42,120 bases of DNA, from positions 1 through 42,120 of the forward strand of contig JAISYH010000056.1 of NCBI GenBank assembly GCA_031270015.1. Reading direction: 5' to 3'. Below are positions 9,439 to 18,256 of this stretch, piece by piece (positions within the stretch are counted from its first letter, which is position 1; every line of letters begins with the position of its first letter). The position numbers and the translations under genes were made by a program. Source of the DNA: Burkholderiales bacterium (lineage in GTDB: Bacteria; Pseudomonadota; Gammaproteobacteria; Burkholderiales; Casimicrobiaceae). The notes under the pieces were generated by a model, which worked only from the letters and a program-made list of their open reading frames with translations, ran no database searches and was not told where the DNA came from.

Positions 9439-10092
9439 TCAATCCTCAGAAATAATCGGGGCAATCAGTTCGCGTAACAGCCGCGCGTGTCGAATATGTT
9501 GTCGCGGCGCGCGTAATCGCGCGCTGCGCACGATCGCCACGAGATCAGCGGTAGCGGTGGTAAAGTTTTGATTAATAATAACATAGTCGAAATCGACGTA
9601 ATGACAGAATTCTTCACGGACATTATCCATTCTTCGGGAGATGACATCGGCAGAGTCTTGCCCGCGTTTTTCTAAACGTTCTTGTAACGAGACAAGCGAC
9701 GGCGGCAAAATAAAAATTTGTATGCTGTCCGGAAACAGTTTGCGGACTTGTTTTGCGCCTTGCCAGTCGATCTCCAGCAATACGTCTTGCCCCGATTCGA
9801 TCTGGCTTTTGATCCAAGTCGCGGAGGTAGCATACCAGTTGCCGTACACATGCGCGCTTTCCAAAAATTCGCCAGCGCGAGACAATTCGTCGAAATACGC
9901 TTGATCGACGAAATGATAATGGACGCCATTTTCTTCTCCTTGGCGCGGCTGGCGCGTCGTGTAGGAAACGGACAAACGGATACTTGGTTCACGCGCCAAA
10001 AGCGCGTGCACGAGGCTAGTTTTACCGGCGCCGGAAGGCGCGGCAAGCACGAAAAGACAACCGAGAGAAACAGAAAAAAGACGTGAATCCAT
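9439..10092 (-). CDS. gmk: Guanylate kinase
   Basis: This 217-residue cytosolic enzyme converts GMP or dGMP to the diphosphate using ATP. The P-loop [13 protein letters not shown] is at residues 16-28, followed by the GMP-binding segment [22 protein letters not shown] and the [12 protein letters not shown] motif. No clear Shine-Dalgarno sequence precedes ATG 10092, but the N-terminal strand is complete from here. It leads rpoZ by 4 bp, so translation is probably coupled. The yicC-gmk-rpoZ-spoT order is typical of proteobacteria. Confidence 0.96.
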   Translation of the reverse strand: MDSRLFSVSLGCLFVLAAPSGAGKTSLVHALLAREPSIRLSVSYTTRQPRQGEENGVHYHFVDQAYFDELSRAGEFLESAHVYGNWYATSATWIKSQIESGQDVLLEIDWQGAKQVRKLFPDSIQIFILPPSLVSLQERLEKRGQDSADVISRRMDNVREEFCHYVDFDYVIINQNFTTATADLVAIVRSARLRAPRQHIRHARLLRELIAPIISED

Positions 10093-10193
10093 AAGTTATT
10101 TGTCAGTCAACGATACGGCATCGGTATAGATAATGACTACGATTGATAACGACACGATACCGGAAAATCCACTTTTCACCGTAATTGAGAATT

Positions 10194-11087
10194 TTATTCG
10201 ATATTCTGAATTTGTTCTCGCATTTGTTCAATCAATACTTTGAGCTCCAACGCGACTTGCGAGAGTTGGGTATCCGGCGATTTCGCGCCCAGAGTGTTGG
10301 CTTCGCGGTGTAATTCCTGCGCCAAAAAATCAAGACGCTTGCCATGCGATCCCTGATCGCGCCGGTAGATTTCGCCTTCCGGTTGCAACACGCGGCGGAT
10401 TTCATTGATATGCGCCGTTAAGCGCGCGACTTCTTCGCTGATTTCGACGCGCACCGCGAACAACGCCAATTCTTGCCTGATCCGGTCTTCGTCGGGATCG
10501 AGCATAGCTTCGCGCAGCCGCGTCGCCAAACGCTCGCGATAGACTTCGTGAATAGCGGGGATGCGCGGAGTAATTTGCGCGATCAGCGCTTCCGCCGCAT
10601 CACAACAAGTCGATAAAATTTCAACGAGTTTTTGCCCCTCGCGCGCACGGCTGGCGGTGAACGCTTGCCAAGCGGCGTAGAAAGCGGCAAAGACAGCTTC
10701 TTTCAACGTTTCGGCGGAAACCGGTTGCGTGGCGAGCACGCCAGGCCAGCGCAGAACATCGGCGACCGAAAGCGGGCGCGCATCGGGCTTGATTTGGCGG
10801 ACTACTTTTTCCGCTTCCAATAACGCTGCAATCTGCGCCGAATCGGGTGTGATATTCAGCGTCGCGCCAGAACGGATAGTCATATAAATGCGACAATCGA
10901 GCTTGCCGCGCTTCATATGACCGGCGATATATTCCCGAAATTCCTGTTCGAGTTGTCGCAATTCATCTGGCAATTTGAATGAAATGTCGAGAAAGCGATG
11001 ATTGACAGCCTTCAAATCGACTGTCAGCATCAATTTCTCCGTACTTTGCTCGGCTGAACCGAAGCCGGTCATGCTGAAAAGATTCAT
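10194..11087 (-). CDS. yicC: YicC family protein (probable endoribonuclease)
   Basis: This 297-residue protein begins with the family signature SMTGFGSAEQ and has VDLKAVNHRFLDISFKLP near residue 25, then GKLDCRIYM. The C-terminal DUF1732 half contains YRRDQGSHGKRLDFLAQELHREANTLGAKSPD. E. coli YicC has been reported as an RNase acting on small RNAs; the activity here is inferred by homology. It opens the long minus-strand run about 100 bp before gmk and is divergent from the kinase gene across a 118-bp gap holding a dyad. Confidence 0.92.
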   Translation of the reverse strand: MNLFSMTGFGSAEQSTEKLMLTVDLKAVNHRFLDISFKLPDELRQLEQEFREYIAGHMKRGKLDCRIYMTIRSGATLNITPDSAQIAALLEAEKVVRQIKPDARPLSVADVLRWPGVLATQPVSAETLKEAVFAAFYAAWQAFTASRAREGQKLVEILSTCCDAAEALIAQITPRIPAIHEVYRERLATRLREAMLDPDEDRIRQELALFAVRVEISEEVARLTAHINEIRRVLQPEGEIYRRDQGSHGKRLDFLAQELHREANTLGAKSPDTQLSQVALELKVLIEQMREQIQNIE

Positions 11088-11131
11088 TTTTTACTCAATG
11101 TCCAAAACGAATTTTCACTTATTACTTTACT

Positions 11132-11147
11132 TTGTCTGGATAGACAA
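11132..11147. promoter_or_regulatory. Dyad in the yicC/kinase divergent promoter region
   Basis: TTGTCT-GGAT-AGACAA is a perfect 6-bp inverted repeat with a 4-bp spacer, in the middle of the 118-bp gap between two divergent genes. It has the look of an operator for a dimeric regulator. The regulator is not known. Confidence 0.35.
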
Positions 11148-11205
11148 GGAAAATTACCATTTGTGCCATTGATGGCGCATATTTTTATCTTTTGATGCTT
11201 TTATC

Positions 11206-12138
11206 ATGGCTGTTGCTAAAAATCAGGCACTTTCACCCGGGTATATGTTATTGAATTACCGCATCGAGCAGCAGATTAGCCGAGGCGGGTTTTCTATCGT
11301 TTATCGGGCGACTGATCAATACGGTGAAATCGTGGCGATCAAGGAATACATGCCGGCGACGCTGGGGTTGCGCATGGAAGGCGACATCATTCGCGCCAGT
11401 TGCGTGGAAAACCTGACCACTTTCCGCTATGGTATGAAGTGTTTCTTTGAAGAAGGCAAAGCGCTGGCGCGCATCGATCATCCGAACGTGGTTCGGGTTT
11501 TGAATTTCTTCCGCGCCAACGAAACCGTGTACATGGTGATGCGGTATGAGAATGGGCGTACGCTGCAACAGCATATTCAGATCAAACAAGATAAATTATC
11601 GGAACGCTTCATACGCGGCGTATTCATCCGACTGTTGAACGGTTTGCGCGAAGTGCATACGCACCGGCTGTTGCACCTTGACTTGAAGCCAGCAAATATT
11701 TATTTGCGTACCAACGGTACGCCGGTGTTGCTTGATTTCGGCGCGGCGCAACAAACGTTATCGAGCACCAATGGACGTTTTTCGCCTATGTACACGCCTG
11801 GATTCGCTGCTCCCGAACAATATCAACGCGACATTAGCAAGCTGGGACCTTGGACGGACGTTTATGGCATTGGCGCGTCGATGTTCGCGTGTCTTGCGGG
11901 ATTTGCGCCGCAGGCGGCAGACGCGCGCATGAAAGAAGATCATTTGATTACGGCGCGAAAACTTTGGGCGGGTCGCTATTCGAACACATTGTTGCATGTG
12001 ATCGACCGTTGTCTGGAACTTGATCCGATGCGCCGTCCGCAAAGTCTGTTGACTTTGCAGAAAGTTTTATTATCAACGGCGGATGAAAAACCAAAAGCTG
12101 GGATCTTGAGCAGTATCAGAAATTCTCTTTTTCGATAG
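11206..12138 (+). CDS. Hanks-type serine/threonine protein kinase
   Basis: This 310-residue protein is essentially one kinase domain (about 18-290). Visible elements are the Gly loop SRGGFSIVYRAT, the VAIKEYMP lysine (near 49), catalytic HLDLKPANIYL (near 157-167), metal-binding DFG (near 178) and APEQYQ. The usual HRD Arg is Leu, so it is a non-RD kinase that may not need activation-loop phosphorylation. No membrane segment or sensor domain is present, so it is probably cytosolic. It is 20 bp ahead of a PP2C gene, the usual kinase-phosphatase pair next to yicC in betaproteobacteria. No Shine-Dalgarno is obvious before ATG 11206; an in-frame ATG 13 codons on is an alternative. Confidence 0.92.
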   Translation: MAVAKNQALSPGYMLLNYRIEQQISRGGFSIVYRATDQYGEIVAIKEYMPATLGLRMEGDIIRASCVENLTTFRYGMKCFFEEGKALARIDHPNVVRVLNFFRANETVYMVMRYENGRTLQQHIQIKQDKLSERFIRGVFIRLLNGLREVHTHRLLHLDLKPANIYLRTNGTPVLLDFGAAQQTLSSTNGRFSPMYTPGFAAPEQYQRDISKLGPWTDVYGIGASMFACLAGFAPQAADARMKEDHLITARKLWAGRYSNTLLHVIDRCLELDPMRRPQSLLTLQKVLLSTADEKPKAGILSSIRNSLFR

Positions 12139-12158
12139 GAACAGGATTAGCTCATATT

Positions 12159-13082
12159 ATGCGCTTCACGATTTTTCAGGACTCCCGCAAAGGATCGCGC
12201 AAGGTCAATCAGGACAGGATTGCTTATATTTATAGCCGGGATAGTCTGTTGATGGTGCTCGCGGATGGAATGGGGGGGCATGCTGGTGGCGAAGTCGCCG
12301 CGCAAATTGCGGTACGTTTGTTTGCTGAACGGTTTCAACAAGAAGCGCAGCCATTATTGAATAATCCATTCGATTTTCTGCATGAGTCGATGCGGCGCAT
12401 TCACACAGCACTTGGTTCATACGCGCGACAATTTTCTCTGACCGAAACGCCGCGGACCACTTGCGTTGCGGTAGTGGTTCAATCCGGTTACGCGCATTGG
12501 GCGCACTCCGGCGATTCGCGGCTTTATTTGTTTAGAAACGACGAATTATTCGCTCGCACCAGAGATCATTCGAAAGTCCAATTTCTGATCGATCGTGGTT
12601 TGATCACCGAAGAAGAGGCGGCTGTGCATCCTGAACGCAATCGTATTTACAGTTGCTTGGGTGGCATCGTTGAACCAGTGATCGACTTATCGATACGCAC
12701 CACCTTGTTCAATGGTGATATCATTCTTCTGTGCTCGGACGGTTTTTGGAGCGTGATGCCACCGAAGGACATTCTGGAAACTTTGAAATTGTCTCCTTTA
12801 TTGCAGGCTGCGCCGAACATGATGCGCGAAGCGCAAAAGCGCGGCGGTGTGGAGGGCGACAATTTATCGTCGATCATCATGCGATGGGATACCGAAGCTG
12901 TCGATGATACGCAAACGACGGAAACAGCGTCACTCAGTCCAGGTGAATTTCAAACGCAACTGGAAGAAACTGTCGTATTGAGTGAGAAGAAAGAAAAAGA
13001 AGTCGGGCATGAACTTACCGACAGCGAAATTGAGCGCGCGATCGAAGAAATTCAGCAAACCATCCGCAAATTCCGCCGTTGA
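12159..13082 (+). CDS. PP2C-type serine/threonine phosphatase
   Basis: This 307-residue protein has a PP2C/Stp domain over residues 1-240. It shows the metal-binding set KVNQDR (16-20), ADGMGGHAGGEVAA (about 36-49), HSGDSRLYLF (about 110), CSDGFWSV (about 192) and GDNLSSIIMRW (about 233). The C-terminal 65 residues are acidic and Lys/Glu-rich with a predicted helix ending in IQQTIRKFRR. It probably reverses phosphorylation by the adjacent kinase. No membrane segment is seen. In many betaproteobacteria rph and rdgB follow; here they do not. Confidence 0.93.
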   Translation: MRFTIFQDSRKGSRKVNQDRIAYIYSRDSLLMVLADGMGGHAGGEVAAQIAVRLFAERFQQEAQPLLNNPFDFLHESMRRIHTALGSYARQFSLTETPRTTCVAVVVQSGYAHWAHSGDSRLYLFRNDELFARTRDHSKVQFLIDRGLITEEEAAVHPERNRIYSCLGGIVEPVIDLSIRTTLFNGDIILLCSDGFWSVMPPKDILETLKLSPLLQAAPNMMREAQKRGGVEGDNLSSIIMRWDTEAVDDTQTTETASLSPGEFQTQLEETVVLSEKKEKEVGHELTDSEIERAIEEIQQTIRKFRR

Positions 13083-13106
13083 GCGAATAATATTTTTGAT
13101 ACAGAT

Positions 13107-13790
13107 ATGCGCCAGATCGTCATTGATACCGAAACCACCGGACTTGATCCGAAACAGGGGCACCGAATCATTGAGCTTGCCGCCGTCGAAATGGTGTCGC
13201 GCCGCGTGACCGGCGAAGTTCGTCATTGGTACTTGAATCCCGAACGTGATATCGGCGAGGACGCTACCAAAATACACGGCATGCGCTGGGACGATCTCAA
13301 AGACAAACCGAGATTTACCGACATCGCCGATGAATTTATCGGTTTTTGTCACGATGCCGAATGGATCATCCATAACGCGGCTTTCGATTTGGAATTCCTC
13401 GACGCCGAATTGGCGCGTGCAAGAAAACCGTTGTGTGAAACGTTTTACGGCGGCGTGATGGATACGCTGATGGAAGCGCGTCGGCAATTTCCGGGGAAGC
13501 TCAATAGTTTAGATGCACTGTGTTCGCGTTTTGGCATTTCCAACGCGCATCGCACGTTGCACGGTGCTTGCCTCGATGCACAACTGCTTGCTGACGTGTA
13601 TCTGGCGTTGACACGTGGGCAAGAATCACTGGTCATCGCGGCGCCACCGGGACACGACGTGCAGATATTGCGTACGATACCCCACAACATCAAAGTCCTT
13701 GAAGCGTCGCCGGAAGAACGCGCTGCGCATGAGGCGTATCTCGACGAATTACGTAAAAAAGGCGCGTGTCTTTGGGCGTCATCTTTTTGA
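13107..13790 (+). CDS. dnaQ: DNA polymerase III epsilon subunit, 3'-5' proofreading exonuclease
   Basis: This 227-residue protein contains all DnaQ exonuclease motifs: ExoI DTETTGLD (7-14), ExoII HNAAFDLEFLDAEL (89-102) and ExoIII-epsilon HGACLDAQLLADVY (152-165, His and Asp catalytic). It proofreads for the replicative polymerase and binds the alpha subunit through its C-terminus. The usual neighbour rnhA is absent. It lies 24 bp after the phosphatase gene and 12 bp before dsbD on the same strand, which suggests co-transcription. The start ATG 13107 has no clear Shine-Dalgarno. Confidence 0.94.
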   Translation: MRQIVIDTETTGLDPKQGHRIIELAAVEMVSRRVTGEVRHWYLNPERDIGEDATKIHGMRWDDLKDKPRFTDIADEFIGFCHDAEWIIHNAAFDLEFLDAELARARKPLCETFYGGVMDTLMEARRQFPGKLNSLDALCSRFGISNAHRTLHGACLDAQLLADVYLALTRGQESLVIAAPPGHDVQILRTIPHNIKVLEASPEERAAHEAYLDELRKKGACLWASSF

Positions 13791-13802
13791 TTTTTTATTG
13801 CG

Positions 13803-15989
13803 ATGTTTCATAGCGGTTTTCGATATTCATGGGTGGCGCGGTTGACGTTTTTGGCGCTGCCATTATTGCTATTGGTATTTTCCGCGTCAGTTTTAGCGCA
13901 GCATGTGAAAGCTGAACTGGTCAGTGACCATCGTGTTATTTCAGCGGGCGGAGCTTTTCGCATTGCGCTTCGTTTATCGATAGAATCGGGATGGCACACC
14001 TATTGGAAAAATCCGGGCGATACTGGATTGCCGACGACGATAAAATGGCGATTGCCCGCGAACATTACGATGGCGGGCGCGACGCAATGGCCTGCACCAC
14101 AAGCGCATTTCTATGGACCTTACCTCAATTATGGCTATGAAGGTGAGGTTCTACTGATCACAGAATTCGTGGCTGCCGAAAATATCGCGCCCACTCCTTT
14201 GATCTTTGAAGCGCGCGCCGATTGGCTGATGTGTCGAGATATTTGTATTCCTGATGGCGCGGATGTCGCGCTGATGATCGATGTTGGCGAAGCCAGTATC
14301 GAAGACGACTATTGGAAAGCGGTGATAGAAAAAGGGCAAAATGACATACCGCGACCGCTTGTCGGTTGGATGGCGTCGGCGCGGGGCGTGGGAGACACAA
14401 TAGAATTGTCTTTGACACCGGAAGAGGAAAGCGGCGATCCGGGCGCATTATATTTCTTTTCAGAAGACGAGCGTGTTATCGAACCGTCGTTTGCGCAGAC
14501 ATTGCGGCGCGACGGTGATACGCTCGTATTGACGTTGCCGGTTTCACATCAAATAAAAGATGGATTGACGCAACTGAGTGGCGTATTACGCGCGCAACAT
14601 CCATGGTCGCCGGATCGAACGACATCAGCGACGATCAACGCGCCGGTGATCGGTATGGTGACGGCGGGTATTGTCCCGACGTTTACTGCGTCGCCTGCCG
14701 TCGAGATTCCGGGCATGACGCGCGGCGCAACGGTGGCGAAAGAAAATGAGAGTGATCGGCATTTCTCATTGTGGTTGGCGATGTTGTTCGCGTTTGTCGG
14801 TGGCATGATTCTCAATTTGATGCCGTGTGTTTTTCCGGTGATCTCGATCAAAGTGCTCGGACTTGTGCGGCATCACGACAGTCGCGCAACGATGCGGCGG
14901 GAAGCGTATGCGTTCGCCAGTGGCGTAATCATCACGTTTCTTTTCCTGGCATTGGTATTATTGGCTTTGCGCTCGGCGGGCACGCATTTGGGCTGGGGTT
15001 TTCAATTGCAGTCTCCACCGGTTGTGATCGGGTTAACCGTTTTGTTCTGCATGATGGCGCTTAATTTGTCGGGCGTTTTCGAATTTGGTCAGATCGTCCC
15101 CTCATCGCTTGCTGGATGGACATCGAAAAATCGTTTGCTTGACGCTTTTTCTTCGGGGATATTGGCGGTCGTCGTCGCGTCGCCATGTACCGCGCCGTTT
15201 ATGGGCGCGGCGATCGGTTACGCGTTGACGCAAAACGTGTTGACAGTCATTGTCATTTTCACGTTTCTCGGTCTTGGGATTGCGTTGCCTTTCGTGCTAT
15301 TGGCGATTTTCCCGAGCTGGCAACATCGGTTGCCGAAACCCGGCGTGTGGATGGAGCGACTGAGGCAGTTTCTCGCGTTTCCGCTTTACGCGACAGTGGC
15401 TTGGCTGACCTGGGTTTTGGGTGCGCAAACTGATGAAGACGCGGTATTACGAATGTTGTTAGCGTTGATCGCGTTGGCGCTCGCGTTGTGGGCGTGGCAC
15501 AGTTTTCGGATGGCCGTGAAAAGAAAAATATTATGGATATTATTGTTCGTGTTATCGCTATTATCGTCGGCGTGGCTGATTATGCCGATCCTGACTTACC
15601 AATACGAGAACACGGTAACAGTCTCGAAAACGACGCGTCAGGATTCAGACGTATGGCGCGTTTACGACGCAACGGAAATTTCCCGACTTAACGCCGAAGG
15701 GAAAACCGTGTTTGTTGATTTTACGGCGGCGTGGTGTGTGACTTGTCAATTCAACAAAAAAATGGTGTTGGATACCGAGAAAGTGCAAAAAGCTTTTGTC
15801 GATCACGATATTATTTTGATGCGCGCCGACTGGACGCGCCGTGATCCTGAAATTTCCGATGCGTTGGATGCGTTAGGGCGTAACGGCGTTCCGGTTTATG
15901 TGTTTTTTCAACAAGGCAAGAAACCGATTTTATTGCCGGAATTACTGCAAAGTAGTACGGTGATCGCCGCGTTAAAATTATTATCATAG
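13803..15989 (+). CDS. dsbD: Thiol:disulfide interchange protein, DsbD/ScsB type
   Basis: This 728-residue inner-membrane reductant carrier takes electrons from cytosolic thioredoxin to the periplasm. A signal sequence (1-32) leads into a long periplasmic domain with CRDIC (near 142-146), as in ScsB-type proteins rather than classical DsbD. About eight membrane helices (320-600) carry LMPCVFPV (Cys near 341) and VASPCTAPFMG (Cys near 460), the membrane redox pair. The C-terminal thioredoxin-like domain (615-728) has WCVTC near 640-644. All three redox centres are intact. It is 12 bp after dnaQ and 13 bp before the YgbA-like gene. Target proteins cannot be told from sequence. Confidence 0.92.
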   Translation: MFHSGFRYSWVARLTFLALPLLLLVFSASVLAQHVKAELVSDHRVISAGGAFRIALRLSIESGWHTYWKNPGDTGLPTTIKWRLPANITMAGATQWPAPQAHFYGPYLNYGYEGEVLLITEFVAAENIAPTPLIFEARADWLMCRDICIPDGADVALMIDVGEASIEDDYWKAVIEKGQNDIPRPLVGWMASARGVGDTIELSLTPEEESGDPGALYFFSEDERVIEPSFAQTLRRDGDTLVLTLPVSHQIKDGLTQLSGVLRAQHPWSPDRTTSATINAPVIGMVTAGIVPTFTASPAVEIPGMTRGATVAKENESDRHFSLWLAMLFAFVGGMILNLMPCVFPVISIKVLGLVRHHDSRATMRREAYAFASGVIITFLFLALVLLALRSAGTHLGWGFQLQSPPVVIGLTVLFCMMALNLSGVFEFGQIVPSSLAGWTSKNRLLDAFSSGILAVVVASPCTAPFMGAAIGYALTQNVLTVIVIFTFLGLGIALPFVLLAIFPSWQHRLPKPGVWMERLRQFLAFPLYATVAWLTWVLGAQTDEDAVLRMLLALIALALALWAWHSFRMAVKRKILWILLFVLSLLSSAWLIMPILTYQYENTVTVSKTTRQDSDVWRVYDATEISRLNAEGKTVFVDFTAAWCVTCQFNKKMVLDTEKVQKAFVDHDIILMRADWTRRDPEISDALDALGRNGVPVYVFFQQGKKPILLPELLQSSTVIAALKLLS

Positions 15990-16002
15990 CTTAACTTGCG
16001 CG

Positions 16003-16389
16003 ATGAGCCGCAAAGATATTTCACCGCAACATTTAGGAACACGCCGTCGGCGCGAATACGAAACGGTTTTCACAATGATTACGATTTATTGTTGTGATCA
16101 CCATCATACGACTACCGTTTTATGCACGGATTGCGAAGAGTTGCGCTGTTATACGTTGCGCCGATTGGAACGTTGTTTATTTGAAGAAGGCAAATCAGTG
16201 TGTCTCAATTGCACGATTTGTTGTTACAGTAAAACCATGCGCGAACGTATCCGCGAGGTGATGCGTTATGCCGGACCGCGTATGCCGTCAAAGCATCCAT
16301 GGCTCGCTTTCCGTCACTGGCTCGACGCCAAGCGCCGCGCGCCGACGTTGCAAGAAGCGGTGAATTATCACCGGCGACTGAAAGACTGA
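16003..16389 (+). CDS. ygbA: YgbA-like Cys-rich protein (nitrous oxide-stimulated promoter family)
   Basis: This 128-residue protein has seven cysteines arranged as IYCCDHHH, CTDCEELRCY, RCLFEEGKSVCLNCTICCY, then MRERIREVMRYAGPRM and a short C-terminal helix. That arrangement matches the YgbA/PF11756 family, whose promoter in enteric bacteria responds to NO through NsrR. The cysteines suggest metal or Fe-S binding. It is probably cytosolic. It sits between dsbD and cardiolipin synthase, with ATG of the next gene 1 nt after its stop. No NsrR site was recognised. The molecular function is only partly known. Confidence 0.85.
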   Translation: MSRKDISPQHLGTRRRREYETVFTMITIYCCDHHHTTTVLCTDCEELRCYTLRRLERCLFEEGKSVCLNCTICCYSKTMRERIREVMRYAGPRMPSKHPWLAFRHWLDAKRRAPTLQEAVNYHRRLKD

Positions 16390-16390
16390 G

Positions 16391-17800
16391 ATGCTTGCTG
16401 TCGCCGTATCATTGCTCTTGTCGATATATATCGTCGTTTTGATCATTTGGATCATTTGGCAAAAGCGTTCTCCGGCAGCGACACTCGGTTGGATACTGGC
16501 GTTATTGGCGTTACCCTATATTGGTTTTCTGATTTTTTATTTTTTTGGGCCACATAAAATCAAACGGCGGCGATTGAAACGTCAAGAAACGCGGAAGGCA
16601 TTATTATCGTGGTGCGCGCATTCGGTGGCGCATAAGCCGATACTGCTGCCCGAAAACGTTGCTCGCATCGCCAAAGTCGGTTTGACTGCCGGCGGTTATC
16701 CGCCCGGTTCGTGCGTCGAAGTACGTATGTTGGTCGATGGAGAAAAAACGTACGAAGCCATTTTCGACGCGATCCGTCGAGCGGAGCGGCACGTGCATCT
16801 CGAATATTATATTTTCGAGCCGGACAGGATCGGAACGGCGTTGCGTGATTTATTGATCGAAAAAGCGAACGCCGGCGTGATAGTACGTTTATTGATCGAT
16901 GCGTTAGGTTCGAAACGATTGACCCGATCGTTTTTGCGACCGCTGTACGAAGCCGGCGCACATATTGGGTTTTTCCATCGCGCGTCGTTGGCGCGCTTGC
17001 GTCCGGTAATCAATTTACGCACACATAGAAAAATTATCGTGTGCGACGATTGGACGGGATTCATCGGTGGTATCAATATTACCGACGCGGAAGACGAGCG
17101 TGTCACGGTCGACGCTTATCATGATGTGCATTTGGGACTGTACGGCGATGCCGTCGAAGGTTTGCAGCAAATGTTTTGGGAAGATTGGTATTACGCGACC
17201 GATGAAGAGCCGCCACGTGACGCAAAATTGATGAACGGCGCATTCCCTTCCGCCGGGAAATACATCGTTCAGATTATCGGTTCGGGACCGGATACTGATT
17301 GGGCGCCGATTCATCGTGCAAGTTTGGCGGCGATCTCGATGGCGAAGAACCGCGTCTGGTTGACGACGCCTTATTTTGTACCCGATGAATCGGCGATGTT
17401 GGTTTTGACCAACGCCGCGTTACGCGGCGTCGATGTGCGTATCATGGTGCCGCAGCGCAGCGATTCTAGACTGGTGACGTTGGCGGCGCGTTCTTACTTC
17501 GATGAATTAACACGCGCCGGCGTGGTGATTTACGAATTTAACGAAAGAATGTTGCACTCGAAAACGATGGTCATCGACGATATTTTGGCGACGGTCGGCA
17601 CGGCGAATTTTGACAATCGCAGCTTTCATCTTAACTTTGAAGTGTGCGCGTTCGTGTACGGGGAAACTCTGGCACAGGCTCTGACAGCGCAGTTTGAGGA
17701 AGACGCAGTCTCGGCAAAGCCGGTGCTGAAAGAACGGCAAGTTTCCCGATTTGGTCGCTTAGGGGAAGCGGTAGCTCGCTTGTTGAGTCCTTTGTTGTAG
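16391..17800 (+). CDS. cls: Cardiolipin synthase (phospholipase D family)
   Basis: This 469-residue membrane enzyme condenses phosphatidylglycerol to cardiolipin. Two N-terminal membrane helices (about 1-22 and 33-55) precede two phospholipase D domains with catalytic HKD motifs: HRKIIVCDDWTGFIGG near residue 210 and HSKTMVIDDILATVGTANFD near 388. Both His/Lys/Asp sets are intact. The N-terminal PLDNc-like sequence WIIWQKRSPAATLGWIL is typical. ATG 16391 starts 1 nt after the upstream stop. It converges on dut with a 3-bp gap. Confidence 0.95.
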   Translation: MLAVAVSLLLSIYIVVLIIWIIWQKRSPAATLGWILALLALPYIGFLIFYFFGPHKIKRRRLKRQETRKALLSWCAHSVAHKPILLPENVARIAKVGLTAGGYPPGSCVEVRMLVDGEKTYEAIFDAIRRAERHVHLEYYIFEPDRIGTALRDLLIEKANAGVIVRLLIDALGSKRLTRSFLRPLYEAGAHIGFFHRASLARLRPVINLRTHRKIIVCDDWTGFIGGINITDAEDERVTVDAYHDVHLGLYGDAVEGLQQMFWEDWYYATDEEPPRDAKLMNGAFPSAGKYIVQIIGSGPDTDWAPIHRASLAAISMAKNRVWLTTPYFVPDESAMLVLTNAALRGVDVRIMVPQRSDSRLVTLAARSYFDELTRAGVVIYEFNERMLHSKTMVIDDILATVGTANFDNRSFHLNFEVCAFVYGETLAQALTAQFEEDAVSAKPVLKERQVSRFGRLGEAVARLLSPLL

Positions 17801-17803
17801 CGC

Positions 17804-18256
17804 TTAGTGCCTGCCGCTGCTGCCAAAACCGCCCACGCCGCGTTCGCTGACGACGAATTCATCGACGATGCGAAAATCGGGCTGCGCCACCGGCACGATG
17901 ATCAGTTGCGCCAAACGCTCAAAAGGTTGTAAAACAAATATTTCATTTCCGCGATTCCAGCAGCTCACCATCAGCGGTCCCTGATAATCGGCGTCGATCA
18001 AGCCCACCAGATTACCCAATACGACCCCGTGTTTATGCCCCAGTCCCGAACGCGGCAAGATCAACGCGGCGTAATTCGGATCGCCGATATGCAACGCCAG
18101 CCCGGTTGGAATCAATTCGGTTTGCCCTGGTCGTAACGTCAAAGGATCATCCAAACAGGCACGCAAATCGACACCAGCGGAAAACATCGTCGCGGATACT
18201 GGTAAGCGTTCGCGGAGACGTTCGTCAAGAATTTTTAGCTCGACGGTCAATTTCAT
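17804..18256 (-). CDS. dut: dUTP diphosphatase
   Basis: This 150-residue trimeric enzyme hydrolyses dUTP to dUMP, keeping uracil out of DNA. All five family motifs are visible: [45 protein letters not shown] and the C-terminal P-loop-like [10 protein letters not shown]. Its ATG overlaps the coaBC stop by 4 bp (ATGA), indicating coupled translation. The coaBC-dut pair is common in proteobacteria. Confidence 0.97.
   Translation of the reverse strand: MKLTVELKILDERLRERLPVSATMFSAGVDLRACLDDPLTLRPGQTELIPTGLALHIGDPNYAALILPRSGLGHKHGVVLGNLVGLIDADYQGPLMVSCWNRGNEIFVLQPFERLAQLIIVPVAQPDFRIVDEFVVSERGVGGFGSSGRH

Noticed and set aside
17801-17803. Terminator between convergent cls and dut
   Set aside because: The gap is 3 bp and I saw no clear hairpin with T-run in the gene ends.
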